A stretch of 16,072 nucleotides of DNA from an uncultured Clostridia bacterium (GTDB lineage: Bacteria > Bacillota > Clostridia > Christensenellales > Borkfalkiaceae). Positions 8,201-14,741 of the stretch are shown here, one piece after another. The first letter of the stretch is position 1. The number at the start of each line of letters is the position of its first letter. Where the stretch lies: positions 1-16,072 of the forward strand of contig CANROI010000012.1 of assembly GCA_947632165.1 (NCBI GenBank), written 5' to 3'. Below the pieces are notes generated by a model, which worked only from the letters and a program-made list of their open reading frames with translations, was not told the origin of the DNA and did not search any database. The position numbers were made by a program, and so were the translations under genes.

Positions 8201-9604
8201 CTGAATGTTATGACTCGTTCGCGCGGTGTTGCCGGATTTCGTATAGTAGTAATCAGCGCATTTTGAACATGTATTTTTTGTATCTGTGCAATAGGAGCTG
8301 TTCGCTGAAACACTTGTAGAACTGTAATCATGTCCCGTGGCAGTATCGGTCAGATCCGAAAGGAGAAAGTCTCCGCCTTGATCCGAGTAATTGTATCGGC
8401 ATCGGTTACAGTAGTAATAGGCAAGCGTGCCATTTACGGTGCAAGTGGCAGGATTTGCCGGGTGGTAAGTCATGCTATGTCCGAGAGGATCAATGCTTTC
8501 TGTGTGTTCATCTTCGAAGTTTTCGCCATTGTATTGGATTGCCACCTTAGCATAAAAACTTCCGCCCGATGTGCATGTCGCCTCTTTGGTTACGATTCCC
8601 GAAACGGACGTATTGGTTGTGTAGCTGTCGTCACATTTTCCGCATGTAATATTGACAATTGCGGTAAATGAGCCCTGTGCATAGCTTCCATACCATGTCC
8701 AACTTGCAGAATACTCGTGTCCTGTCGCAGGGATTTCCGTCGTCGCTGTGTAGATATAGTTGCATTTGGAACAATGACTCCCTGCGGTGTGTCCCGGTGT
8801 AGTACATGTAGCATTGACTTTCGCATCCGTTACTTTAGAGTGTCTTGTTCTGGAGGTCGTCTCACTCCGTTCATAGTAGTAAGCGGAGCAGGATGTGCAT
8901 GTAAATTTCTTATCCTGGCAATAAGTTGATGTCGCTTCAACTGTCTCGCTGGTATATTTGCACGCCGCCATAGTGCCGGTTTCATATCCGCAAATTTTAC
9001 AAACCTCTTTATGAACCTTATCTCCTGCGCTTTTCCATTCGTATATATGTTCTGTCCTAAGATGTTCTCGCCGATTTTCTCTGCAGGCTAATTCGTATCC
9101 TGTAGAATTACATTTCTTGCATGTCCACTTCCAATCTGAACAATAATCTGTTGTAGATTTCACTTCATCGGATGTTACGCTCCAAGTGTATCCCGACTCC
9201 CAGTTTCTTACTGAAGAAAAATGATACCCCAAATCATAGCTTTCCGATCCGCCGGTAAAAGTGCAGGTAACCGTAAAATAACATTGGGATGTGACACCGT
9301 TATAATACGCAGTTGAATGATCATAGGAATCTTTACCTGCCTCACCTTTTTTTGAAAGAGTAAAGACAATCTTCGGCTGTCCGTTAAAGCTTGACCACGA
9401 CAGCATGAAGTAGTTATCGCATCCGGGACAATGAAAGGGCCCGGTATTCCTTTCAGAATTTTGATAATAGTTATAATCCATTGATGAAGAAGCTTCTGCA
9501 GTTATGCTTTTCCCATTTTTGTTGACCGAAAACGAAATTCCGAAGAAGAGCATAAGGGCGGCCATCGGAAGTAAGAAAAGGATTGCTTTGAATGCTTTAT
9601 TCAT
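2285..9604 (-). CDS. Giant membrane-anchored surface protein with Cys/His repeats and DUF1542-like repeats
   Basis: A 2439-aa protein. Residues 1-38 are a signal peptide (MNKAFKA, hydrophobic core, cleavage site after AEA at 36-38). Residues 39-503 are Cys-rich with many CxxC pairs and degenerate copies of the main repeat. Residues 504-1532 hold 21 tandem 49-aa repeats with the pattern GH-x(4)-H-x(5)-PTC-x(11)-C-x2-C, and 1533-1581 a diverged copy. Residues 1582-1675 hold more CxxC motifs. Residues 1676-2367 are eight acidic 87-aa units resembling DUF1542 modules of Gram-positive cell-wall proteins such as Ebh. Two membrane helices (about 2375-2396 and 2414-2437), joined by a basic loop, end the protein; there is no LPXTG. 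The start at 9604 has GGGAGG 5 nt upstream, 20 nt after the S1 gene's stop, so it is in the transfer operon. A role in mating contact or adhesion is inferred. Confidence 0.85.
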   Translation of the reverse strand: MNKAFKAILFLLPMAALMLFFGISFSVNKNGKSITAEASSSMDYNYYQNSERNTGPFHCPGCDNYFMLSWSSFNGQPKIVFTLSKKGEAGKDSYDHSTAYYNGVTSQCYFTVTCTFTGGSESYDLGYHFSSVRNWESGYTWSVTSDEVKSTTDYCSDWKWTCKKCNSTGYELACRENRREHLRTEHIYEWKSAGDKVHKEVCKICGYETGTMAACKYTSETVEATSTYCQDKKFTCTSCSAYYYERSETTSRTRHSKVTDAKVNATCTTPGHTAGSHCSKCNYIYTATTEIPATGHEYSASWTWYGSYAQGSFTAIVNITCGKCDDSYTTNTSVSGIVTKEATCTSGGSFYAKVAIQYNGENFEDEHTESIDPLGHSMTYHPANPATCTVNGTLAYYYCNRCRYNYSDQGGDFLLSDLTDTATGHDYSSTSVSANSSYCTDTKNTCSKCADYYYTKSGNTARTSHNIQSSVSKAASCTEAGTRNHACTKCTYSYQSTIDATGHSMTPHTKVEPTCTATGKKAYYSCSRCSKNFADNNGNSVLNDLTISALGHSMTPHTKIEPTCTATGKKAYYSCSRCSKNFADNSGSSVLNDLTISALGHQMTPHTKVEPTCTAAGKKAYYSCSRCSKNFADNSGSSVLNDLTISALGHSMTPHTKVEPTCTTTGTKEYYACSRCRKNFADNLGNAEAGNLTLSALGHSMTPHIKVEPTCTAAGTKEYYACSRCSTNFADNDGNSVLSDLSIDALGHLMTPHTKVEPTCTATGKEAYYSCSRCSKNFADNDGNTEARELTISALGHQMTPHTKVEPTCTTTGTKEYYACSRCSTNFADNNGNSVLSDLNIDALGHSMTQHKKVEPTCTSTGTKEYYACSRCRKNFADNDGNSVLSDLTIAALGHQMTLHTKVEPTCTAKGTKEYYACSRCSTNFADNNGSSVLDDLTISALGHTMTPHKTVEPTCTSNGTKEYYFCSRCSTNFADDDGNSVLSDLTINALGHQMTPHTKEEPTCTETGKKAYYSCSRCSKNFTDNQGNGEAGNLTIAALGHSMTQHKKVEPTCTATGAKEYYACSRCSTNFADNEGNAESGELTISALGHSMIPHTKVEPTCTATGTKEYYACSRCSKNFADNDGTAEAGDLTILALGHSMTPHTKIDPTCTAAGTKEYYACSRCSTNFADNDGNSVLSDLTINALGHSMTSHTKVEPTCTTTGTKEYYACSRCSTNFADNNGNSVLSNLNIDALGHLMTQHKKVEPTCTATGTKEHYACSRCSINFADNEGNAEAGEITISALGHNMTPHTKVEPTCTTTGTKEYYACSRCSKNFADNDGTAEAGELTISALGHQMTPHTKIEPTCTTTGKEAYYSCSRCSKNFADNDGNAEAGELTISALGHNMTPHTKVEPTCTTIGTKEYFACLRCSKNFADNEGNAEAGNLSISALGHSMTPYTKVEPTCTTTGKEAYHSCSRCSKNFADDQGITEAGELTISALGHQMTPHTKVEPTCTATGTKEYYSCSRCNTNFADNAGYSALSDLTIEATGHSMEFYTKQPATCTAEGVLEHYLCQNCKKTFQDLNGDIELSDLTIEPNGHQYGDWENSRIHCDEEGVRTRRCSECDDVQTESLAAGEHSWGEGIISKAASCESDGLMIFECTVCGDTMSQLIEAYGHRFENGVCVECNAVDGDYLSDAKDKAKDELDRKAEEAKGEIDDRNDLTDGKKQELKDKIDEEVQKGKNTIDGATTPDDVQSELQKAKDAIDDIVDAEGDRDPAKELADAKDKAKEDLESYGEQKKGEIDSRDDLTDEKKQELKDRIDEETERAKEAIDGATNSDDVQSELEKGKDTIDDIVDTEGDRDPAKELADAKDKAKEDLESYGVQKKGEIDNRNDLTDEKKQELKDQVDEEVQKGKTAIDGTTTPNDVASELQKAKDAIDDIVDTEGDRDPAKELADAKDKAKDELDRKAEEAKGEIDSREDLTDEKKQGLKDKIDEETERAKEAIDSATTPNDVQSELEKGKDAIDDIVDIEGDRDLAKELADAKEKAKDELENYGEQKKEEIEIRDDLTEEKKQELKNKIDEETERAKEAIDGTTTTDDVQTELQKAKDAIDDVVDTEGDRDLAKELADEKEKAKDELDRKAEEAKGEIDSREDLTDQKKQELKDRVDEEIQKAKDSVDGATTSDGVQTELEKGKDAIDDIVSTEGDRDPAKELADAQDKAKDEIDRKAEEAKDAIDSRGDLTDEEKQQLKDRIDEETERAKDAIDAATTPDDVQSELQKGKEAIDDIVQSAEGNDKQNTELDDEKQSAKDEVDRKAEEAKGEIDARDDLSDEKKEGLKDRIDEEADKAKDAINKAESSDSIHEELEKWEETIKDILDPQTTLKKADKKKFLWLWLLIALLIASALWGLYTWRHVDRLHKNGDKLGKADYIKIALVGVVILIITLAVVLLLYGLI
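2504..4579 (-). repeat. Eight 87-aa (261-bp) DUF1542-like repeats
   Basis: Within the giant gene, eight units each carry a pattern like AKDELDRKAEEAKGEID, then R-x-DLT-x2-KKQ-x-LK, ID-x-ATT-x-DDV and KDAIDDIV-x-x-EGDRD. The units are strongly charged and helical and should form an elongated rod of three-helix or coiled-coil modules. The linker EGDRDPAKELADAK is nearly invariant between units 1 and 7. Unit 8 is the most diverged and leads into the membrane helices. Confidence 0.85.
5009..8095 (-). repeat. 21 tandem 147-bp (49-aa) Cys/His repeats
   Basis: Twenty-one units of exactly 147 bp are in register within the giant gene, with no length variation. Typical unit features are MTPHTKVEPTC, then CSRCS-x-NFADN, then a variable end (NSVLSDL or AEAGEL) and ALGH. 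All three cysteines are kept in all 21 units. The second His is lost only in unit 20, where it is Tyr. A 22nd, diverged unit occupies 4862-5008. Such Cys-containing repeats appear in Clostridia surface proteins; I cannot give a secure Pfam name. Confidence 0.95.
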
Positions 9605-9624
9605 TTTGTCCTCCCATTGATTTT

Positions 9625-10851
9625 TTACCGAGGCGTTGCGATATGTGTGATTGCGCCCCAAATCCGATTGGATTCACGGTTGATCCCGAGAATACGCACC
9701 GTCACGCGAGCGCCTCTCGGGGGACGTCCGCGCTTGGGATAGCTGCAAAGGCAGTCGATTCCGCCGTCCAGCGCAACAAATACGCCGTTTGTGTCCACCA
9801 TGCTTACGGTGCCGACATACCGATTGCCTTCGGTGTACATTCTGAGGGCTTTCTCATACGGATTTTCGGCAGCTTGCTTTACAGAGGCAGACACCTTGAT
9901 ATGTTCCCGATCGCTCCGATTAAGCTCGGTGATCTTGACGAGGATCCTCTGCCCGGGCTGAAAGTATCCCGCGGCATCCATGACTCTCTGATAGCTGAGT
10001 TCGCGCAGCGGGATATACACCTCGATCCCGAAAAGATCCGCGAATATACCTGCGCGTATCACCGAGATCACTCTCGCTTCGGCGATAAGCCCGGCATACA
10101 ACAGATTGTTGCCGTCTCGATCGGTGCCGAAATAGTACTGTTTTCTCTTCGTCCGCATTGCGTCGAGCCGGCTGGCAACGGCAATCCGTGAATCGGCATC
10201 GATCCCCTTGATAATGTAATCGACTTCCGCGCCGAGCCTTTTGGTCAGAAGATAGTGCAAAACATCTTCCGCCGTTTGATCCCGAAGATCTTCGGGTTGT
10301 TCTACCGCTTCCTGCGCGGGAATGATGACCTTGAAAGCACCGTGATAGATGACTGCAAAGGCATGAGCTTTGTTGTTCGGCCTTTCCACGCCTTGAATGC
10401 TCCCCGAAAGTATCCGTCCCGTTTTCATGGATTCGGTCAGATCAAGAAGATCGTTCCTTGCCTTGTCTTGGTCGGTCTCCACCGTGCGCTCTTCGTCGAT
10501 CGTGACCACATTCAATCTAGGTCTTGACGCTCGGCGCTTTTTCTCAAGCGCGTCTGCACCCGGTTGATTCTTTGACATCGCTGAATTCCGCAAAGGCTCC
10601 TCTCTGTCAGGCTCACTTTCATTTTGCCTTTGGACTTCGGCGTCTTCTGACGCCTCCAAGGCTTCCTGTTCGGGTATGACGCGGTCTTCCATCTGGGACG
10701 CAAGTTCATCCGATTTCATCTCGGTTTGAGGAACCATCAACTGATCGGGCGTGCTTACATCTTGGGTGCTACCATCTTGCTCAATGGGTTCGGCTTGGTT
10801 CTCATTTGCAAGTTCCGTTTCGTTTTTATTAAGTTGTTTTTTTGCTGCCAT
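9625..10851 (-). CDS. Triple S1-domain RNA-binding protein of the transfer operon
   Basis: A 408-aa cytoplasmic protein. Residues 1-130 are acidic, Gln/Glu-rich and probably disordered. Three S1/OB-fold RNA-binding-like segments follow: about 143-230 (TGRILSGSIQGVE...), about 255-325 (GLIAEARVISV, ending IKVSASVKQ) and about 342-403 (GNRYVGTVSMVDTNGVFVAL...). The layout recalls ribosomal protein S1 without being it. The start at 10851 was chosen because GGAGG lies 8 nt upstream; an ATG five codons earlier overlaps that site. It lies 63 nt after the VirD4 gene and 20 nt before the giant gene. Its role in transfer is unknown; regulation or translation of the long repeat mRNA is a guess. Confidence 0.75.
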   Translation of the reverse strand: MAAKKQLNKNETELANENQAEPIEQDGSTQDVSTPDQLMVPQTEMKSDELASQMEDRVIPEQEALEASEDAEVQRQNESEPDREEPLRNSAMSKNQPGADALEKKRRASRPRLNVVTIDEERTVETDQDKARNDLLDLTESMKTGRILSGSIQGVERPNNKAHAFAVIYHGAFKVIIPAQEAVEQPEDLRDQTAEDVLHYLLTKRLGAEVDYIIKGIDADSRIAVASRLDAMRTKRKQYYFGTDRDGNNLLYAGLIAEARVISVIRAGIFADLFGIEVYIPLRELSYQRVMDAAGYFQPGQRILVKITELNRSDREHIKVSASVKQAAENPYEKALRMYTEGNRYVGTVSMVDTNGVFVALDGGIDCLCSYPKRGRPPRGARVTVRILGINRESNRIWGAITHIATPR

Positions 10852-10914
10852 GCTTGGCACCTCCATAAAATTGAATTTTGACTTTGCACAAGATGTGCTT
10901 TGTCGCCGAAGAGA

Positions 10915-12798
10915 TTAAAAATCCTTTGGCGGTACTGCTGTGCCGTAAAGAAACTCGCCGGGCGAACCGACCGGCGACGGTGTTGATTTTGAATCGGTTT
11001 CGGATGAGCTGACAGGAGAAACAATTGGTTCTCCCTCTGAGAGCCCCGGCTTGCCTTCGTACTCGAAAATCGACGATTTCCGAATGAGTTTGGAGTATGG
11101 GTGACGGGTGTAGTCGAACTTTTTCAACCTCAGGATGTTACATCCGCGAATGATACATAGAAGTTCGTTCCGCGGGATGCGTAAGATCTCATCCGGCGTC
11201 AAAAGCTTGCGTTTCCCCTGACCTTCCGAATGTCGGTATTGGGGAATAAGCTGTGCGAGGGCGATCGTTTTGCGCGTGGTCATGTAGGAATTGATCTCCA
11301 CGCTCATCTCTCCGCTTCGGTTTGAAAAATATTGCGCGCTGACCTCATCGGTACAGCCGAGCATGAGCTGGATGTCGCAGTTTCCAACGATCTCCGCCCA
11401 TAGATTATTTGGATATCTATTTTGAAGCTGGCCAAGGCTCTGCACCGCAAGCATGACCCGAATATCTCTCGATCGAAATACGCTGATCGAGCGAGCGAAA
11501 TCGGAACCGTCCGCCGCGCCTCCTATTCTGCCGACATTGTTGAACTCATCCAAGATCAGGTTTACGGGAACGTCGCACGCCCCGTTCGGTCTGGAATCCG
11601 CATATCGGGTCAGTTTGATGAACATGACAGAAAAAAACAACGACGACAAAAATGCCATCGTTGCGTCTTGGTCGCTGAGGATAATATAGTAGGCGCACTT
11701 ACGTCTGCCTGGTGCTGCTACATCAATGTCAGACCGAGTTGTGATTCGTTGTACCGCTTGGTTCTGTAACACCTGCAATCTCGTCCCGAGTCCGAGAACG
11801 ATTCCAGACCGAACCGTATCGCTGGATTGCGAGAATAGGTTAAATGGTGCGCGGGCAGGATGATCGAGCGGAAGTTTTTCAAAGAGTGCCGTAAGCTGCC
11901 TTTCCGTGTTTTGCGTCAAGAGCCGATAGACCGCGGGAAGATTCTTCATCTCTTCCCCTCTCGTGATATCTCGGTCTACATAGAGCACCAAGGCTTTTAG
12001 GAGGTTCCCTTCTCCGTTATCCCAGAAATGATCGCCGTTCCCAGAACTGGTATTTCCGATGATGACATTCGTCAGGACCTGAGCCATTAAGGTGTCTCCG
12101 CACAAATCGGACATGCAGTTCCAGGAGTCGCTGTGTTCCGGGTTGACCAGATTAAAGACCTTCACTTCATATCCGTTGGATCTGTATAACTCAGACGTAT
12201 CCGCGTACAGCTCTCCCTTCGGATCTGTAACAACGACAGACTCGTTTCGCCTAAGTGCCTGAAATAATGCGTTCCTGATCACCGCCCTTGACTTCATAGT
12301 GCCCGATGCGCCGAAGATCGCAATGTGGCGGTTGAGTTTGGTGTCGGTCGGCATACAGACGGCTTTCCCATTATACTCACCTAAAATGACCCCCTGCGCA
12401 ATTTTCGGGCTCTCTAATTCAAGCGTCGCTTTGATCTCTTTATCTGTCATCCAGGCCGCGGTTCCATAGGTTCCGCTTTTGCTTTTTGCAAAACCTCGTT
12501 CGTCGAAGTCCTTACTTGAAAATCCCCTGTCGATTTTGATAATGAGAAGAATACCGAGCGGGAGAACAATGATAAAGAGGATACCGGGAATGCCTTCCAC
12601 GGTAAACGCTCTTTTCAGACAGACCGAAAGATCCCAGTCTACGGGACGCATTGCTGCCTCGCCTCCGAAGCCACCGTTTTGCTGCCACTCTGCGCTGTTC
12701 GTAAAGAGCTGCGCCAATACTCCACTGAAGTATAACGCTGCCAAAATTCCGACAATGGTCAGAAGCGTAAGAAAAATGATTCTGATTTTGTTTTTCAA
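10915..12798 (-). CDS. virD4: VirD4/TraG-type conjugation coupling protein
   Basis: A 627-aa ATPase that links the DNA-relaxase complex to the type IV secretion channel at the inner membrane. Two membrane helices (about 5-30 and 70-89) precede the nucleotide-binding domain. Walker A is IFGASGTMKS (161-170), Walker B is NLILDEFNNVG (413-423), and VVTDPKGELY (188-198) and AVQSLGQLQNRYP (451-463) are typical of the family. The C-terminal 50 residues are Ser/Pro-rich and variable. The start is a TTG at 12798; the upstream in-frame codon is a stop, and a later start would remove the first helix. The ribosome site AGGAGG is about 10 nt away, slightly far, which suggests modest translation. This gene is the best evidence that the region is conjugative. 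Confidence 0.92.
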   Translation of the reverse strand: MKNKIRIIFLTLLTIVGILAALYFSGVLAQLFTNSAEWQQNGGFGGEAAMRPVDWDLSVCLKRAFTVEGIPGILFIIVLPLGILLIIKIDRGFSSKDFDERGFAKSKSGTYGTAAWMTDKEIKATLELESPKIAQGVILGEYNGKAVCMPTDTKLNRHIAIFGASGTMKSRAVIRNALFQALRRNESVVVTDPKGELYADTSELYRSNGYEVKVFNLVNPEHSDSWNCMSDLCGDTLMAQVLTNVIIGNTSSGNGDHFWDNGEGNLLKALVLYVDRDITRGEEMKNLPAVYRLLTQNTERQLTALFEKLPLDHPARAPFNLFSQSSDTVRSGIVLGLGTRLQVLQNQAVQRITTRSDIDVAAPGRRKCAYYIILSDQDATMAFLSSLFFSVMFIKLTRYADSRPNGACDVPVNLILDEFNNVGRIGGAADGSDFARSISVFRSRDIRVMLAVQSLGQLQNRYPNNLWAEIVGNCDIQLMLGCTDEVSAQYFSNRSGEMSVEINSYMTTRKTIALAQLIPQYRHSEGQGKRKLLTPDEILRIPRNELLCIIRGCNILRLKKFDYTRHPYSKLIRKSSIFEYEGKPGLSEGEPIVSPVSSSETDSKSTPSPVGSPGEFLYGTAVPPKDF

Positions 12799-12815
12799 TC
12801 GGCTAATTCCTCCTC

Positions 12816-13934
12816 TTATTTAAGCACAGATTCCACTGCATCCAATGAGATAGTTTTCAGAGAAGCGAGTTCTTCGAGATAGGCTTTCAGGAACTTTACC
12901 TGCTCGGGATAGCACAGAACTTCGCATTGTAAATGCTGATTCTCTATCCCCTCCCGAAAACGGATCAGTCGCCCGATATCGCCGTCGAGGTGAGATAGGA
13001 TATAGGTTCCGTTCATGTATGCGTCATACTCGAACGCGCCACGATCGTAGGAGCGAAGGTTTGGAGGGAAGAGTTTTCCCAAAAGCTTCTCATTTCGGTT
13101 TGGAGTAATGAGAACACGAAGAAGTCTTCCGCCAAACTCATTCAGAGGGACGAAATAGATGTGACGGTAGATCCCGTCAAATCTCTCCGAGCGCCTGTTT
13201 TCCCGATCGGCGGCAAGCGTCTTGATCGCAATTTCGTCAGACTCACCCATCAGGATCGCCGAATCGATTTCTCCGATCCCTGCGTTCATTCTTCCGATCT
13301 CAATGAGATGATGAAGCGCCTTGAACTCCCCCATCCCATTCCATTTCATCGCCGCGTTTCTCGTATTGTAGACAGCGAAGCACTCCCTTCCCGAAAACAA
13401 GGCTCCAATCATTCTGACATACATCGTCTTGTTCATCTCGGTTTTACCGACGCGCTTCAACTCCTTGGAAAGATACAGCGACGGAGTCGTTGGAACAACG
13501 TTCATGATCGCACTGTTTTGCAGTTTCGGGAGATGATAAGGACGTGTTTCCACCCCCGCATTCATACAAAGCGCGACGGCTTCCGCAACCCGAAAATTTC
13601 GCTCTCTGTGAGCCGCATCTCCTGGGAATCTATGCCCCCAGAACGCTTCCATGTAGTACTCATACGCACCGAGTTTTCTAAGCAGCGGGAGCGCTCCTTT
13701 ATATAGGCGGACTGCCTTGCCTGCCCCCTTGCCTGCGAGCGTTAAAAGCCTGCATCTCGTCTCTTCCTCTGTCCCATATTCGCGCAGAATCTGCGGTGAA
13801 GTCAGTTTGGAAATGAGCGTCTTGTAAACACGTTCATTGCCGAGAAGATGAATGAAACGAAGCGGAAATTCTCCTACCACGGAAAGCAAGGTGAGCAGTT
13901 GATGCATTTGACTGCCCGGGCGGAAGTGTATCAT
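12816..13934 (-). CDS. Conserved element protein, possibly replication-relaxation (winged-helix) type
   Basis: A 372-aa soluble protein. The N-terminal 60 residues (HQLLTLLSVVGEFPLRFIHL, then ERVYKTLISKL) look like a winged helix. The rest has no signal peptide or membrane segment and includes CRLLTLAGKGAGKAVRLYKG, HRFPGDAAHRERNFRVAEAV and NGMGEFKALHHL. I recognise similar proteins directly upstream of VirD4 genes in Clostridia elements. The wHTH plus position recall the replication-relaxation (MobC-like) group, but I am not sure of that assignment. The start at 13934 was chosen because GGAGG lies 5 nt upstream; the ATG four codons earlier overlaps that site. It is 17 nt upstream of virD4. 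Confidence 0.7.
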   Translation of the reverse strand: MIHFRPGSQMHQLLTLLSVVGEFPLRFIHLLGNERVYKTLISKLTSPQILREYGTEEETRCRLLTLAGKGAGKAVRLYKGALPLLRKLGAYEYYMEAFWGHRFPGDAAHRERNFRVAEAVALCMNAGVETRPYHLPKLQNSAIMNVVPTTPSLYLSKELKRVGKTEMNKTMYVRMIGALFSGRECFAVYNTRNAAMKWNGMGEFKALHHLIEIGRMNAGIGEIDSAILMGESDEIAIKTLAADRENRRSERFDGIYRHIYFVPLNEFGGRLLRVLITPNRNEKLLGKLFPPNLRSYDRGAFEYDAYMNGTYILSHLDGDIGRLIRFREGIENQHLQCEVLCYPEQVKFLKAYLEELASLKTISLDAVESVLK

Positions 13935-13995
13935 AGCGACCTCCATGTCGTAGAATGAAATCCGACATAGCTACCTCTCTAATTGTCGGAATTTT

Positions 13996-14052
13996 CGGGC
14001 TGAAATTCCCTAAGGCATTTTTTGTCCAAAAAACCTGTGTCATTTCAGCCCG
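13996..14052. repeat. Nested inverted repeat between transfer genes
   Basis: CGGGCTGAAAT (13996-14006) and ATTTCAGCCCG (14042-14052) are a perfect 11-bp inverted repeat with a 35-nt centre. The centre itself has AGG-x2-TTTTTT and AAAAAACCT arms around GTCC. It fills much of the 162-nt gap between the DUF6100 gene and the next gene. On the plus strand CATTTTTTG follows, so it could terminate plus-strand transcription; on the minus strand it could be a control structure or a protein site. Confidence 0.6.
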
Positions 14053-14068
14053 CATTTTTTGCCGCGAA

Positions 14069-14084
14069 TTTACATATCTTTTTT
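14069..14084. repeat. 16-bp direct repeat, copy 1
   Basis: TTTACATATCTTTTTT on the plus strand, identical to 15307-15322. Both copies are intergenic and both lie near a hairpin upstream of a minus-strand transfer gene. Confidence 0.55.
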
Positions 14085-14096
14085 CGCAGTTCACGG

Positions 14097-14741
14097 CTAA
14101 TAGAACTGCATTTTTCGGAGCCAAAACGGAAACTCTGCCCGCGGCACCGCATAGACTTCGGTCATATTTTCACCTCCTTCGGTTGACGTTTGAAACTGGG
14201 AACAGATCCCCGGTCCATCGTCCGATAAAATATAGAGCGCAAGGATATCCGTGACCATGTTCACCTCGATGTTGTCATGATCGCGCTTACGTCTTTGAGG
14301 AAAATCCCTGCCGTAAATATGCCGATATGCGATCACGCAATCGTTGTATCGGACAGGGGCTTTATCTATGAAAAAACCCCGCATAGCGGGGTATAATGAC
14401 GAGCGGATATAGTTGGCATTGCCCGATTCTTTTTTGGGTAAAAGCGCGGGGATCCTCAGCCGGAACCAACCCTCCTCGGTAAACCCGATCTCGATCGGAA
14501 CAAGCTCCGAAATTGTCTGTCGGACGTCCGTTTCCGCTCTCGGATTTCCTGTATAGACGGGCAATAGACGCGCCGTCAAAACAAGCTTTTCCGCATGTTT
14601 TTCAAGCTCGACGGCGGAGGAATATGCGCCTTTTTCTCTTCCAAGTTCGTAGAGCATCTTTGTCTTTTGCGAGAGCGATTCGACTTCGTTTACTGTCTTG
14701 ATCAGGCTGTCGAGCGTCCTCACAAAAGAGTTACTTCGCAT
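14097..14741 (-). CDS. DUF6100 family protein
   Basis: A 214-aa soluble protein recognised as the DUF6100 family found in Clostridia conjugative elements. The N-terminal half (about 1-60) is helical. The C-terminal half contains CVIAYRHIYGRDFPQRRKRD, then DHDNIEVNMVTDILALYILSDDGP. The DHDN cluster (154-157), followed by an aspartate further on, is reminiscent of the acidic active site of RusA-type Holliday junction resolvases; this likeness is by eye only. The start at 14741 has GGAGG 6 nt upstream and overlaps the end of the DUF5697 gene by 11 nt, so the two are translationally coupled. A terminator-like hairpin lies within it at 14371-14391. Confidence 0.75.
   Translation of the reverse strand: MRSNSFVRTLDSLIKTVNEVESLSQKTKMLYELGREKGAYSSAVELEKHAEKLVLTARLLPVYTGNPRAETDVRQTISELVPIEIGFTEEGWFRLRIPALLPKKESGNANYIRSSLYPAMRGFFIDKAPVRYNDCVIAYRHIYGRDFPQRRKRDHDNIEVNMVTDILALYILSDDGPGICSQFQTSTEGGENMTEVYAVPRAEFPFWLRKMQFY
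14371..14391 (-). terminator. Terminator-like hairpin inside the DUF6100 gene
   Basis: On the minus strand CCCCGC and GCGGGG form a perfect all-GC 6-bp stem with loop TAT, directly followed by six T. It is in sense orientation at codons 117-124, in the middle of an intact reading frame that is needed upstream of virD4. Ribosomes would normally cover it; without translation it should stop transcription. Confidence 0.55.

Noticed and set aside
4862..8480. CRISPR array as an explanation of the regular repeats.
   Set aside because: The period is 147 bp with no unique spacers, the whole stretch is in one open frame, and the conserved positions are codon-based.
9592..10191. Plus-strand 199-codon frame opposite the S1 gene.
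   Set aside because: Antisense shadow; no ribosome site and no known domain, while the minus-strand frame has clear S1-like repeats.
10852..10914. Small hairpin GCACA-x3-TGTGC between virD4 and the S1 gene.
   Set aside because: Only 5 bp and no U-tract on the sense strand; likely chance.
13834..14124. Minus-strand 96-codon frame, including an internal ATG preceded by GAGAGG (about 13969).
   Set aside because: It overlaps the ends of two better-supported genes in another frame, runs through the inverted repeat, and its sequence does not look like a known family.
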